Below, piece by piece: positions 47,262 to 60,100 of a stretch of 64,000 bases of DNA; the stretch's first letter is position 1, and each line of letters starts with the position of its first letter. The notes under the pieces were generated by a model. The model did not search any database and was not told the DNA's origin. It was given only the letters and a program-made list of their open reading frames with translations. Source of the stretch: Cryptomeria japonica (lineage: Eukaryota; Streptophyta; Pinopsida; Cupressales; Cupressaceae). Both the position numbers and the translations under genes were made by a program. The stretch is taken from positions 20,125,932 through 20,189,931 of the forward strand of contig NC_081412.1 in NCBI RefSeq assembly GCF_030272615.1, given 5' to 3'.

Positions 47262-49070
47262 CTAACTCTCTGCCTCTCCCTCAGTGCTTGGAGGAGGAGG
47301 TGGTGGCTGCTGAATAGGGGCATCATCTTGTCTGGGTGCCCTAGCTCCTTCTAACCAAGCCATGTACTGAGAATAACGCACTAGCTTCCTATCCACTGGG
47401 ACCATTGCACTATAGGCTACTATGTAGTATGTTGCCATGCTTATATGATGAACAACCTAGTGCTGAAGGCTGACATGCTCTTCTCTCATACTCTACAACT
47501 GTTGATATCTCTCCATGATCTATCGGTCTCTCTCTGCTATCTATGCCTACATCACTGCCATATGTGTCTGCAAGCCCCAAACTCTCCCTCTCAAGACACA
47601 AATAATATTTGCGGGTGTCTAATCTCATGCTCCTCCCTCCTCACCTCTGCCACCTTGCTCCTCTCTCCTATGCCATACCTATCTAGGAGCATCCTCACTG
47701 CCAATGCCCACTGCCTCACCCATCTCAACATCCACTACGACCTCTCCTCCACTATCACCACCTATATCTCCACCAACTGCTCCTAAATATCCTCCCTCTT
47801 GGCTCCACTGATGTCATTCTACTACTGGTGCTCTTCTTCTACTCGCACCTAGATCTCCTCCACCCTTCCTAGGTGATGCCTCTCTCTACACTTGTGTAGG
47901 CACATCGTCACCCTCATCTATATGAGGAGCATTCTCTCTAGGATCCCTAAATCAAGGAAAGGGATGTCTCTGAAACCAATCTCTACACTGGGGCAATACT
48001 CCTGCATCTGTAACATCCTCAAGGTACTCCCATCTCTGTGACTTTAAACCTGCTAACTCCTACATGACCAAGGCATGTGATAGTCTAGGCCCCCATCCTT
48101 GTCTCTCCTCATCCACAAATCTAGCATAAGATGTAAACTCCTGGGAGATACTTTGTGGCCTCCCATGCTACCTCAAAACCCTACTAACTACAAAATTATC
48201 AATAATAACTGAAGATCTACCCAAAAGTGGTCGCACCATAAACATATCTCTCTGTTGCCTCCTCCAATCATCCCACAACTCTAGACCACTATATGGTCTC
48301 CATTCTACTGCTATCAGGTCATCTAATTGTCTCCTCCAAAAATCAGTCTTGCCCAGGTAGAATTGTGTGATATAACTGGAATATCTATATACAATAGGTT
48401 GGACATCATGTCGCGCATCATCCACAATCAATCTACAAACTAGGATGTGCTCCCAAGCCAAATCGATAAAACTAGAACACCTACCACCATACTCTTCACC
48501 CCTCTATAGGCAATCTCATGCATCTCATGGTACATATGCATGAGTAAGCATGAACCCCAACCTAATCTAACTAGATGAGTAAGCAATCTCTCTATCATCC
48601 TACCCCATACACATAAGAATCCCTATTATCCTCTATCAAGCATCATGAAGCAACCAATAATGCTAGCCAAAATGCAAGAAAGAGGGAAATGTGCTCCATA
48701 CCTACTCAACAGATCATCCCAAGTGATAGACCGATCCAAGATAGTGTCATCATGAAATATGTGTCTCAGTGCCTCAATGCCCTATCGTGGAGTCACATCA
48801 TAATCAACCTTATCTCTAGAAAATGGTATCCTCAAAATCCTGTATACATCCTCAGGAGTGATAGTCATCTCGCTAGAATGTGTTATGCTCACTATGGAAT
48901 CTCTCAACTAAAATTGTGAGTAATCCGTGATTCACAAGGATATCAGGCATGTGAAGCAAGTATCCAAATCCGCACAATCTGATATGTCCTCTCTACGCAT
49001 CTGACAAGTCCCACACTAATCTCATAGTAGGTGGACATTTACATCTAAAATGAATATCAGGTAACTAAAC
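47262..49070 (-). pseudogene. Second antisense plant mobile domain gene
   Basis: Minus strand, main exon from an acceptor-like cttttgcag/GTTTAG near 49070. PMD motifs: MTITPEDVYRILRIPF (about 48870), EHILVCRLIVDDARHDVQPI (48455), then DDLIAVEWRPYSGLELWDDW (48340), with the V-W-R-P-Y signature shared with the gene at 19 kb. The C-terminus is Pro-rich (IQQPPPPPPSTEGEAES) and ends in TAG at 47264-47262. A donor-like GTAAGT at about 49536 preceded by an acidic peptide frame suggests a first exon and an intron in the same position as in the Tat copy. Several stops. Antisense to the host element, like the first copy. Confidence 0.68.
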
Positions 49071-49539
49071 CTGCAAAAGTGAACACAAAATCATCACTAC
49101 ACGATCAAATTTGAGCTAAGAATGTGTCAAAAGTGCTAATGAATCCAAATTTACAAGAATGAAAATCAAAATTTGATGTTTTGATCATTAATAACATACA
49201 CTGTTTTCCATACAAGTAAGTACAGTCAAGAAGAAACTTGTACGATAAAATATTACAGAGTACGAGAAAACTTTCTAATACAATAATTTGTAACATGCCG
49301 AACGATTAAATGGTTACTAAAGAACATCCTCGTACGATTCAAGGGTATACACGATATGACAAACCATACATGACTATATTAGAAAATATAAATTACTAGT
49401 TACTCGTACGACAACTCCTTATAAACCAAACGATGAAACAACTAGGGAAGAACTTGAATGAAGTTTCGAATGAAAAATTCAACAAAAAATTCAAGAAATT
49501 GGGAATGAAAGAGGTTAAGATCAATCACTTACTACTGGG

Positions 49540-50236
49540 GGATAATCTCAAGGTCGATTATGTCATCTCTGGTGCTCGAATCGGTGATCTGGGATGGGAA
49601 TTGCCAATTTTCTCTAGAGAAGTTTTTTAAAATTTTGATCTTTGAGAGCAAAAAATGAGTTGAAAATGACCCCTTCATCCCCTTATATAGGTGAAACCCT
49701 AATTTTTAAACTTGCTCCGATTGACACAAAATTTGTACTCTTAGCTAAATCAACTACCCTGAGTCCATTTTCAAGATCGAAATTGAAATCTAACGTCAAT
49801 TGTCTAGTCAAATTTTCACAATGTTGACCACTTGGCACTTTCATCTTCGTATCACTCTTTACCTTACTTTGCACTCAAATATTTTCTGAATTAATTCTGA
49901 CCTCAAATTAATTCTCCAATAAATCATCATTCTCAGATTATCATTGATATATCATTTTATTAAATAGACTTTCCTAAAATCACTATGATCTAGCTATCGT
50001 TCAATTTCTCTCCTGAGGGGGCATACTCATTATGTCAACATTATTAGTGATTACATCATCAAAAGCCGAGAAATTTTACAAATCTTCATCTAAAGTCAAG
50101 CAAAAAATCTTTTCAATCAAAGATTAATCGAACTTAAGTCAATCTCTAGAGGCATATCAATTTTGTCCTCATCTGAATCAAACCTCAAATGAATTTCAGT
50201 TTCATCGCATTAAAGCAAGCTAGACATTCTATTTCG
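49540..50236. other. Non-coding region downstream of the antisense gene start
   Basis: Possible promoter region of the antisense PMD gene plus 3' spacer of the element. Holds the motif gagggggcatactcat at 50016-50031, related to 20169 and 61671. No gene seen. Confidence 0.45.
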
Positions 50237-50530
50237 CTGATCGGTTCTTGATCAATCAAGTTCAGAATCGGTTTTATCTCCTTGCTCAACCAATTTTAAT
50301 TCAACCAAGTTATAGATCACTACTCATTTCTTGATCCATCAAGTTCAAGATTAGTATCTTGCTCTTCATCGGTTCTAGTTCAATCAAGTTCAGGATCGGT
50401 ATCGCTTTGATCAATCTATTCAGTTTCATCGCTTCAAATCACGCTGAATTTCTCACTCTTCATCGATTTGTGATCCATCAAGTTCATAATTGATATCTCT
50501 TCGACATCAACTATTATTTGAATCAATGTG
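50237..50530. repeat. Degenerate tandem repeat, about 60-65 base period
   Basis: Repeated phrases atcggttcttgatcaatcaa, aagttcaggatcggtat and ttgatccatcaagttcaaga recur four to five times with drift, ending just before the polypurine tract. Confidence 0.75.
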
Positions 50531-50546
50531 TTGCTCGCACATCAAT

Positions 50547-50561
50547 TCAAAGAGGGGCAAA
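50547..50561 (+). other. Polypurine tract of the pol-less element
   Basis: caaagaggggcaaa followed directly by tgtaatacc, the start of the 3' LTR. Confidence 0.75.
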
Positions 50562-51600
50562 TGTAATACCCTAAAAATGGTCACCTCAACGATGGGACCC
50601 TAATCTTGGCTACATCACCAAGGTCCTAACCAAAGCTAATTAAATGAATCATGCCCACCTAATTAATTAATTTCTAAATCATCAATGTCACATGTCAAGT
50701 AAATCATTCTATATTAATTAAATATTTATTTATTTAATTAATCATTCCAATTAAATCATTTTAATAAATTATCCTATTTATATAATTAAATATCCTAGTA
50801 TATCTAATTAATAAATCATTTTGCCATTAAATCATTAAAAATGAATTAATTTGCAAAAATAAATTAATTTGAAAAAAAAATTAAATTTGGAAAAAGGAAT
50901 TAAATTTGGAAAAAGGGATCAAATTGACAAATCTAATAAATTGAAAAATCTCAGAAAAATTAATTAAATCAATTAAATATCAAAATTGAATAAAAATATG
51001 AAATAAATCAGTTTTTCTGATTTTATCTTAAATTTAACTCAATTTCCTTTAAAGCTGAGAAAAGTAGCCAATCACATCAATTCACCTAGATTGTGCTTCC
51101 TCTTGGAGAATCTTGACCACTCATCATTAATCAATCTTGACCATTGGTCTCTCTCTAGATTTTCTATAAATTCAGGCTCTCGTCTCTCATTTAAAAAAAA
51201 AAACCCTGGAGATTTATTGTTATTATGTTGTTTTGGCTCTAGGTTCATTGAGATTTTATGCATTGAGAATATTACATCTTAGTTTATTGCATATTAGTTT
51301 AATCATGTTAGCTGAATATTCATTCATCTAGCTTAATCTTGCATATTTAGCTTAATCTTGCATCCATCTAGCTCAAATTTTGTGCTCATATAGATTAAAT
51401 CCTCATCTTCATGTAGTCTAGTCACTGGTATTGCTTAGACAAATCTAAGAGAAAGTCTATACTTGCATATTTTAGAAGGCAATAGGTCAATTTTTTATGG
51501 CTTTTTATATTCATGATTATATCTATCTAACCATGCATGTAATGATTTATTGAAGTGTTTTTGCCTTGCAGCTTGTAGATTACCACTTTTCACACACACA
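50562..51600 (+). repeat. 3' LTR of the pol-less element (right end approximate)
   Basis: Begins tgtaataccctaaaaatgg after the polypurine tract. AT-rich, with aaattaatt-type repeats. The right end is uncertain, probably near 51590-51610. No second copy was found in the window. Confidence 0.55.
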
Positions 51601-51739
51601 ACTTGTGAAACTAGAAAAATAATACCATAAACAGCTACAAATTTTATGGACAAACGAGATAATCAAAGATGAATTCGAGATAAAGGTTGAATTTTGAACC
51701 CTATGTGAAAATAAGCTAAATTTGGAATGATTTCCCCAA

Positions 51740-54590
51740 TTTCTATTTGGATGATAAATGGGTCAGAATAGAAATAATTAGTTTCCATGATGAATTTGTA
51801 TGGCTTGAAGAATCATTATAGATCACCAAGAATGTGATGAAGGTTGTCACTATATTAAATGACTCAGGAGCACTTTTGACTCCTATGGTTGCAAAGAGAA
51901 AAGGTGTTGATAAATTGACCAAGGCAACCTTTGACAGACAATCTTTGTCCATTAGCACAGTTGATAATGTTGTCATATGGTATGCATCTCTAATGATTGG
52001 TAATAAGATCTACTTTACCAACTAGGACAACTCCATTTCAGCCAAAATAATTAACATGACTTATGAGATGTTGAAGAAAAATATTGCCTTTTCTCTGTGC
52101 GAGCTATGAAAATTAAAATTCCTTGAGAATGTGAAACAAGGAAAAGAAAAGAAGCATGCATTCAAATATGAAACCTAACATTATGCATTATGTTCTACTT
52201 TATGCAAGAGATTCTCAAAATTGGCAAGGTATTTTAGACATTTGACAGACTAGTTGTGCATCAGATTGCAAAACAATTAAGGAGTTTTGAAGATAATACC
52301 ACTCAAGATGTAGCATTTACCTCATTTTTCTCTATTTTTTAGTATAAGATTCATAATAGGGAAAGGATCCCTAAGTTAATTGTGGAAAATTACAAAAATG
52401 ATATCAAATGTTTGATTACCATAGATAAGTGCATCATGGAAGCTGTAGTTCCATGAACTAAGTGGATTCCCACTTTAGGTTATTAATTTTTAGAGGATAT
52501 TTTAGAGGGACTAGTAAAATTTCTATTGGCTAATTTGGTTGATAAGACTAAAAAAAGACTTGGGACTGCTTAAGAAAAGTCTATGGAAGTTCACATGGAA
52601 CAACTAAAGAAGGAAAAGAAGAAGAATGTACAAAAGGTTATTAATTAATCTTTTAAGGAAGTTGGTGTTATTGCAAAAGAAATTGAGAAGGTCAAGAAAT
52701 TTGGTAGGACCACTAGCTAGTGTTACTACAAAAGAAATTGAGAAGGTCAAGAAATCCAGTAGGATTGGTAGTTGATTCGAACCCCTGTCAAAGAGAAGGT
52801 CTATCTAGAATAAGTTAAGGAGATTACCTCATCTACTCCATAAAGAAGGAAAAGACAAAGGAAGTCAAAAGATAAATTATTAATGTAGAATCAGTTGAAG
52901 AAGAGTCAGAGGATTCATAACCATAATAGTTCAAAATTCATGTTAGAAAGGGAAAAGGCAAGAAAGTAATCAAGGAACCTCTAGATCTCAACACATTGTT
53001 CAACTCCATAGCTCTTGAAGGAAACCTAAAAGAGGTGGGTAATATGTATCTTGATGCTAATGATGAAGATAAGGAAATGATGGTAAAATATTTGAAGTAC
53101 AATATTGTGTTAGATTAGATGTTGTTTTAGAAGATTTTAAAAAGGATGTACCACAAGATCTTTGGAATGTTTTGGATAAGCTTAGGAAAAATGTAACAAA
53201 AGAGGATCAAGAAATTAAGAAGTATCCTTTGGAAAATATTGGAAATACTCTTTGTAAAGAAAACAAAGCTTCACTTGAACAAGTTTGCAAAACTGTGCTT
53301 TGGACAAAGAAGAGATTAGATGTTCTTATGGAAGATATGCAAGCTAGAGAAAAATTGAAATTAAAAATAGTAGAACTACTCAGGGATATGACAAGTAAAG
53401 CTACACCTTACAAGTAAGGCTAGAAATTTTTGTTTGTTGATGATATTGGTCCATGTATAGATGCACCTGAGGTTGTGTCTACTAAAGTTGTCATGGACAA
53501 TGTTGCTACAAATAATGTTGATTCAAGTAGCATTTTTATGGATGAAAATACTTGGGTAGATGTACTTAATGTTGTGATGTCCTTGTATACAACTGTGAAG
53601 TGGTGAAGGATCACATGGAAGAGAATAAAGAAGAGGAAAATATATCGTTTGATAAATGTGTCACAATGGTTGACACTAAGGTAAAAGAAGATGGGGCTAC
53701 CAGCTCTGGTACCCTTGATGAGTCTTTGAAGAGTTTACTTGTTTCACCCCTTACTTTCAAACATATTACTTCTTCTTATTTAATCATTGATTTTACCAAA
53801 GTTGATCCGATTCAAAAGTTTTAGATTGGAGAAGCCACTTAGGTTTCAGCTAAGAAATATTTCTTTGAAGATTTGTGATAAAAAAATAAGTTGATTGAAG
53901 AGGCAATAGTTGCACTATAGAGTGCCATCCCAAATAGTTTAGTTGATCCATCTACCTCCAGCTTGGATAACTGTAAATCTCAGTTAAATTATTTCATATA
54001 TTATTCCACCTCCTTGGAAGCAAAATTTACAAAAGAGAAGGAAGTTGAAAAAGACAAGCTCCTATAGGACTTATAAAGTCAGTGCGTAAATGAACACAGT
54101 CACCTATCTTATCTTATAGCTTGAGGACATGTATGTATTACTAGTGGAAATGCATTGTATTTGTATAGTCTGTAGTGGCCAAAGGCCACCAAGAGAATTA
54201 GGGAAGAAATTGACTCCATCAAGTCAAAAATCATACAAGCTTATCATAGCTTTCGACTATCTTAGGATCTCTCCAGCTCAGGAATCATCTATTGAGGATC
54301 TACACAAAAATTACTTTGAAATTCAATAAAAAAGGGATAACATTATATTTCCTCTAGGAAAGTTAAGGGACATGTATAGTGATTGGATCTCATTGATTAA
54401 CTATGCCCAATCTAAGGCAAAACAATTTACTTTCTCTGAGCCAAGCTTAATAGAAGAAGAAGAGCACACTCTGGTATCCCTCCAAGTGCAGATAAAACTT
54501 TTTATGAATTCCATTCAGCATTGGGATAGCAATACAAGTAGTTGGATTGCACATATCGAAGAAATCAAATAGTCCTCAAGTTAGTTCAGA
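51740..54590 (+). pseudogene. Decayed internal ORF of a non-autonomous LTR element
   Basis: Broken frames read FHDEFVWLEESLQITKNVMK, KRKGVDKLTKATFDRQSLSI and VVIWYASLMIGNKIYF (51775-52020). Charged helical sequence follows (53172-53417, WTKKRLDVLMEDMQAREKLK), then at 54372-54572 YSDWISLINYAQSKAKQFTF. Many stops stand where Gln or Trp would fit. The family is not recognised: neither RT nor integrase motifs are present. It is read as a gag-like or hypothetical protein of a large non-autonomous element because an LTR with a purine tract follows. Confidence 0.5.
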
Positions 54591-54770
54591 TTTTTTTTAG
54601 GGGGAGTTTGAATGTAGCATTTTTGTCTATACCCTTTTCTATAAATGTCAAAGGAGGAGTGATGAGTTAGGAGCTATGTAGATGAATATGTATTTGGTGG
54701 TTTTGTATATATGAACAAATGTGTATATGTGCTATGTTGATAGTTGGTAGTTGTCATGTTTCCATCAATG

Positions 54771-55784
54771 ACAAAGGGGGAGATTGTTCAAATATTATCA
54801 TTAATGTCATTGATGTTTTTGTGATCCAACAACATGAGTCTGATAGACTCTGATATGAATCCAAGAAGCTCTGGGATACAGTTGAGTCTGACATATATCC
54901 TTTTGGGTTTGCATTAGTCTACGCTACAAAATATTGTTGTAAGATTTTGAGAACATGTTGGTATTTGGTATAATTTCTATATCTAAGATTTCATATGATA
55001 AGGTTTTGTTGTGGTATAATTTTGGGTCCAATAATAGTATACCCTGTATACCGACATAGTGCAATGTGAAGATTTTGATCCATTCTTCTCTAGAATAATT
55101 ATTTGGATGATAGTTTTATTGTTTTCCCTTGTTGTGTGGTTCATGAAGAAGTTATTTTATATTTTGGCCAACTTCTTTGGTATGGTAATATCAATTGAAT
55201 AGTAGCATGCAAAGGGTTTAGATATTCTAATCTTTCTTTCGGTTGAGCCAACTCGAGGAAGACTCAGTTTTGGTATATATAAGTTGCTTTGTGAAGGCTA
55301 GGATTGCAATCTTCTTGATCATATGATGTGATTTGTACTGAATGTGAAAGTGATTATGTATAGTGAATGTGAAAGTGATTATGTATAGTAAATGTTAAAG
55401 AGATTATGTACTTCAGTGGAACGGTATCTGATGCATATGATAGATCCAATCATAATAGTTCAAATTTTATAATATGAGTTGTAACCCATCCTCCAGTAGT
55501 GGGCTGCCATATTTTGGGCAGTGGGTGTTCCGAGAAGTGATCCCTCCAAAAATAAGCCATCTCTGTATTCTATAACTGGTTACATAATATTGAGACTAAT
55601 CCTCTTAGTGGTTTTTTCGATTTGGGTTTTCCACATATAAAAACTGGTGTTATGTGGTGTCCTATATTTTGTTTATTTTTTATTTTAATTCTACAAATTA
55701 AGTTTTGTTATGTGGATGGCTTTTTAAAAGTTTTAATAAATTCAAGGGAATACTTATTCATCCCTCCCCTCTCAGTATTTCACA
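54771..55784 (+). repeat. Polypurine tract and 3' LTR of the non-autonomous element
   Basis: gacaaagggggagat precedes tgttcaaatattatcattaa, the usual junction of copia-type 3' LTRs; the LTR proper is about 54785-55784 and ends cagtatttcaca. A TATA-like ggtatatataag at 55272-55283 is suitably placed for the LTR promoter. The matching 5' LTR was not found. Confidence 0.6.
55272..55283 (+). promoter_or_regulatory. TATA-like element in the LTR
   Basis: ggtatatataag in the middle of the LTR, a typical position for the U3/R boundary. Confidence 0.35.
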
Positions 55785-55789
55785 TGTTC

Positions 55790-55990
55790 AATAGTAAATG
55801 AAGAAACAAGGTAGAGGTGAGTTAGGAGAAAATATGTGTGTTGAAGGAGGAAGGAGATAAAGTAGAGGAGATGAGGTGATGGGAGAAAAATGAGACCATA
55901 AGCCCTATGGATGGAGGTTGAAGAAAAGATGCAAGATAAGGAGCAGAGCAGAAAGATAAGGAAAAAAGAGGAATAAGGAGGAGAGGATGG
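55790..55990. repeat. Short GA-rich purine tract
   Basis: Plus strand almost entirely purine (gaggagaggatgg words). The minus-strand Leu/Ser/Phe-rich frame over it is a composition artefact. Resembles the tract at 130-1480. Confidence 0.75.
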
Positions 55991-56123
55991 CAAAAGGAGA
56001 TATATAAGTTTTAATGCCAAACAACTCTAAGGATGAGGTCCCTCAAAAATGTGGCCTCACTAGTTCATAGCTCTAGTCAAAAGAGTTTATGGCATCAACC
56101 CCTTATCGAGTAAAAAAAAGAAA

Positions 56124-56415
56124 TAATCATCATGCCAAATAATAATTGATAAGTAGAAATATGCCAATTAGCAAGTTATGACCAACTAAAACTTGAAGAT
56201 TTTACTAACAATAACTAGTCTAGATGTTAATGTAAGACTCATTATCTCTACCTAAGTGAATATTTATTTTATTAGGTTAGAAACGTGAAGTTGTAAATAC
56301 TTGATAAAAATTTCTTGAAATGATAATGAATTATAAATTATTAATTTTTAATTTAATTATTTTATGTTTGTTACTTGTGTTCAATATTTTATTTTCTAAC
56401 AAATTTTAAAATGTT
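56124..56415 (-). repeat. Dispersed AT-rich repeat B, copy 2 (inverted)
   Basis: Reverse-complement match to 2683-2996, ending immediately upstream of the LINE ORF1 fragment. Confidence 0.65.
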
Positions 56416-56494
56416 TACTTCTACTTGTATATTTATTTTTAGGAAAATTTATGTAAGAAATGTTGATAAATATATTATTAAATAAATTAAAAAC

Positions 56495-57055
56495 TTACCT
56501 TTGCAAGGATTTGTATGGGATTTATGCAAGGCATGGATATGCCCTTATCTATCGAGATTAACTCTAGATTGGGTAAGTGGGTCCAACCTATGGAATATGA
56601 AAGTGTCCCTTTTGCATGCTTTCATTGCAAAAAATTGGGGCATACTACTAGAAAATGCCCTCTATAGGCTGTCAAAGAGAAAGAGAAGAAATATAAGACA
56701 ACACAATGGAGAGCCAAAAATCCTGCTAAGCAACTGGAAATTGCTGAAAAAGGAAAAATGGTAGAAGAAGCCTAGAGTGTTATCATCCTTGATACCTTCG
56801 AGAAACAAGGGAACATTAACGTGGAAAACCCAAAAAACTAGATGGTTGAAGAAGGGAAAGAGGATCAAACATGCAAAGATGAGATAGAATGACAAAACAC
56901 CAATCAGGAGGAATAACGAAGTGATAACGTGGAAGATGAAGAAATACAGGCAGTGTTACAGACCAAGGAGGAAGTGGATTCAAATTGCATTATGGAAGAC
57001 ATTAACAGAGATGGCCCTAGATCCAATGATAGGGAGGCTACCTAGTTTACCATCA
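56495..57055 (+). pseudogene. LINE ORF1 fragment with zinc knuckle
   Basis: The frame reads FARICMGFMQGMDMPLSIEI, then MEYESVPFACFHCKKLGH and TRKCPL, a complete CCHC knuckle (CFHCKKLGHTTRKC) following the typical MEYE..PFAC context of plant LINE ORF1. An acidic tail follows. The upstream DUF4283-like part is missing. A few stops interrupt it. Confidence 0.7.
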
Positions 57056-57589
57056 ATTAGGTTTCTTTGATGGTTTTCTTCTATCCCTTTCCGAGTTCCA
57101 AGTCTACCCCTCTAAACTTCTAAGGGCTTCCCTACCATTTGTTTGCTTATCTCAGCCTCCTGAAGCCCACAAAGTAAGCTTGTTCCCTAAATCCTTGCAG
57201 GGGTGAAGGACACACACATTTGTTCTCTCTTTGCAAAACTACCCATCGTGTTTGGTTTAGCAAACTTTCCCCCTTTGTTTACACAATGTATCGATTTCAA
57301 GTTTGTAGCCATTTGGATCTTCTTCCAGTTATCAGCAATTTCCTTCCCCTGCAAGTTATCTCCTTCAAATTACTGTCACCAAGCTGGACTATCACCAAGC
57401 TTGCCTAGGGCCAATATGCAGAAATGGTGATTGCCATTTCCTGGTCTCTTTCAAATGAAAACCTACTATACTTTTATGGCTTTTCTTGACAATCTCAAAT
57501 GATCTTGTGGAGCTTAAAGTTAGAGCCATATGATTATTGAAAATAGGAAACAAAAACTGAAAAAGGAAAGTTTTGTTTACAGATCCCAA
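57056..57589. other. Unassigned sequence between LINE fragment and chromovirus LTR
   Basis: No element end or gene could be fixed here; the chromovirus LTR may extend into it. Confidence 0.4.
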
Positions 57590-58618
57590 ATTTATTCACA
57601 GGTTCAAAATAGTAACTCACAGAACAGAGAAAAGAAACAATTACATTAACAACATACGTGAAATGAACATAAATTAAACTCTAATTGAAAACCAGTAAAA
57701 TGGACTTCGCTATTGCATTTCATAAAAACAAATGTGTTCTCTGAGGCAATCAAAACACAATGATCAATCGATCCACGATCAACCATTAACCTCTTACAGA
57801 TGCTCGTTGGGTCTTTTAAACATTCCATCCTTTTTTGGGAACTCCTCCTATTGGCCGAGATAAATCTTGTTACCAATGATTTCCATTTGTAACTATCTGA
57901 CGGGTTCCAACAGAGCATCGAGGTAACATCCAAACAAGGTTACCAATGTCCGATGACAACCTCCAACTCGTCACACTTCCTATCAGGTTTTTGGTGTAAC
58001 AAGAAAATGAGACTACCGATGACCAATGATGACACACACCGCTTTGCACTTTCCATCGGGTCGTCGGGGAAACTTCACAATTGGACTTCCGATGGCCGAT
58101 GACAACTTAGCATAGGAGTTGATCTCATCAGGTTATCGGTGTAGGGTAAAAACCCCTCTTGCAAATCTCTGATACTCCATCCCACGAACATGCTCCAAGC
58201 CAATGCTTTCTCATTCGGATGCTAGGGTAACTTGAAATGGCTCCTCCTGATACCCGATGGCTTCACCAACGAACTACCAAGACAATGCTTTCTTATCGGG
58301 TCATTGGGGTAACTAGAAACTACTCTGTCCAATACCCAATAACAACTCTCCAAACACCGATTGACTTATCGGCTCATTAGGGTAAGTGTGAACCACTCCT
58401 ACCAATACCCAATACAACCACTCTACACTCTAGTGAACTCATCGGGGTAAGACTTGTTGATAGGGGTAGGTCTTGCCGATAAGAAAAATTTCAGAAATGA
58501 CATTTAAACAACCAACAAATGGACTAGAGCTAGTCCTTATGTATTTACATGACCATTAGAAGGTCTCACAATCCAAAACTGGTTAAGGGCATTTCAACCC
58601 TTAGGTGCTCCTGCACCA
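57590..58618 (-). repeat. 3' LTR of a chromovirus (left end approximate)
   Basis: Starts on the minus strand tggtgcaggagcacctaagg at 58618, right after the polypurine tract tttatttttgggggacta (58636-58619). Between about 57930 and 58470 it holds a degenerate 60-66 base tandem repeat with the recurring words atcgggt and ggggtaac. Confidence 0.55.
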
Positions 58619-58640
58619 TAGTCCCCCAAAAATAAAGAAG

Positions 58641-60100
58641 TCAAGTCACTGCGCGCGACAACAAGGAAATATCAATTCCTGACTTAACAAAGTCTAATTC
58701 AAGGACCCAGGTCACTTTAGAATCAGGTTTATGCATCCACTTGAACAAATATTCCATGTAGACCTGTTGTCTAGTCTTCTTGAGAATGGGGGAATCCAAC
58801 AGTTTCTCAGCCTGATGCATGGAAGAAGAAAGTATTGGCTTGAACATATGAAACTCATGCATCCTCGTTGGGTAGTTGTCCTTTGTAGGCAACCAAATCT
58901 GCAACATTGAAAATGGGAGACAAAGCAATATCTGATGGAAAATCAATCTTATAGGCACTAGAGACATACTTGGCTAAAACCTTACATGGGCCTATTCTCC
59001 TCATCTGTAGCTTACTGGGAGCCCCTTTCTAAAGTCGAGCCTTGTTCAAATGTACCATCACTAAATCTCTAATTGAAAATTGCACATATCTCTGTGTGGT
59101 ATCAACTTTGGCTTTAACATTTTGTGAAGAATCTTGGAGAGCTCGCGTAACTTGGTCATGAACCTCCTTCATATATTGAGAGACATCATCATCTTGACCA
59201 ATTTTGTGTGACAAATTACCAAGATCTTGTAATTCCATAACACCTCATGGGTGCATACCATACACTATCTCAAAAGGACTCTTCCTAGTAGACCTGTTGA
59301 TACTGTCATTGTAGGCAAACTCTACTTGGTGAAGAACCTGATCCCAGCTCTATCCATATTCTTCTGTCAAGAACCTTAAAAGGTTTCCAACTGTCATATT
59401 GACCACCTCTGTTTGACCATCTATTTCGGGATGGTAGGCTGAACCAAAAGACAAGTTAGTTCCTACTCTTTTCCAAAGAGTTTTCCAAAAATGTCCAAGG
59501 AATTTGACATCTCTATCGGAAACAATACTAATCGACAAACCATGGCTTCTTATAACCTCTTTGAAAAACAAGTGTGCGATGTGACTAGCATCATGAGTAG
59601 TTTTACAAGGAACAAAATGTGCCATCTTACTGAATCTGTCAACAACAAAAAAAATGCTATCACAACCAAGCTTTGTTTTGGGTAATCCAACCAAAAAATC
59701 CATACTTACACATTCCCATAGCCTTCTAGAAATAGGTAATGGCTGATAAAGACCAGCATTAGTAGTTGTACCTTTAGCTTTCTGCCTAACCATACATTGC
59801 TCAACATACCTTCTGATATCCCTCTACATTTTGGGCCAATAGTAGAACCTTTGAACAGGTTCCAATGTCTTATTAAGGCCAAAATGACCACTCAAAAATC
59901 CATTGTGCTTTTCTTGGATCATATTTTCCCTCATTGATACTTTGGGAACACACAATTGTCTACCTTTAAACAACAAAAAATTATGCAAAGTAAAGTCAGC
60001 ATATTCACTATGAAAGTGATTCTGAAATTCTTGACAAACCTTGTAAATGGCTACAAAATCTTCATCATTGGGGTATAAGTCCTTGAAGTAATAAACTCCA
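58641..60100 (-). pseudogene. Chromovirus integrase and chromodomain, truncated
   Basis: The minus strand starts abruptly at 60100 (GVYYFKDLYPNDEDF) where the Tat-type LTR begins. Integrase zinc-binding: EKHNGFLSGHFGLNKT and, after a stop, VEQCMVRQ. Catalytic core: VSMDFLVGLPKT, SDRDVKFLG and HPEIDGQTEVVN, giving D, D and E. The C-terminal half is followed by a frameshift near 58857 and a chromodomain-like segment (EKLLDSPILKKTRQQVYMEY; LFKWMHKPDSKVTW), ending at 58641 just before the polypurine tract. Stops near 59826, 59350, 59240 and 59030. The chromodomain assigns it to the chromovirus branch of Ty3/gypsy. RT and RNase H would lie beyond the inserted element, outside the window. Confidence 0.85.

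Larger units (their letters stand above)
40765..50561 (+). mobile_element. Gypsy-type element without pol (internal region), antisense PMD
   Basis: Contains a gag-like region (40765-44466), a long non-coding spacer, an antisense PMD gene (to 47262) and a polypurine tract caaagaggggcaaa at 50547-50561 just before a 3' LTR. No protease with an active site, RT, RNase H or integrase was found on either strand. It resembles the gag element at 60-64 kb in its LEQN...LIILP motif and so is probably a Tat-lineage non-autonomous (large, gag-only) derivative. Confidence 0.65.

Noticed and set aside
51585-51660. End of a 5' LTR for the 51.7-55.8 kb element
   Set aside because: The cacttttcacacacaca stretch does not match the 3' LTR end cagtatttcaca well enough.
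55772-56020. 82-codon hydrophobic minus-strand frame that looks like a membrane protein
   Set aside because: It overlaps another purine tract; composition alone explains the Leu/Phe/Ser content.
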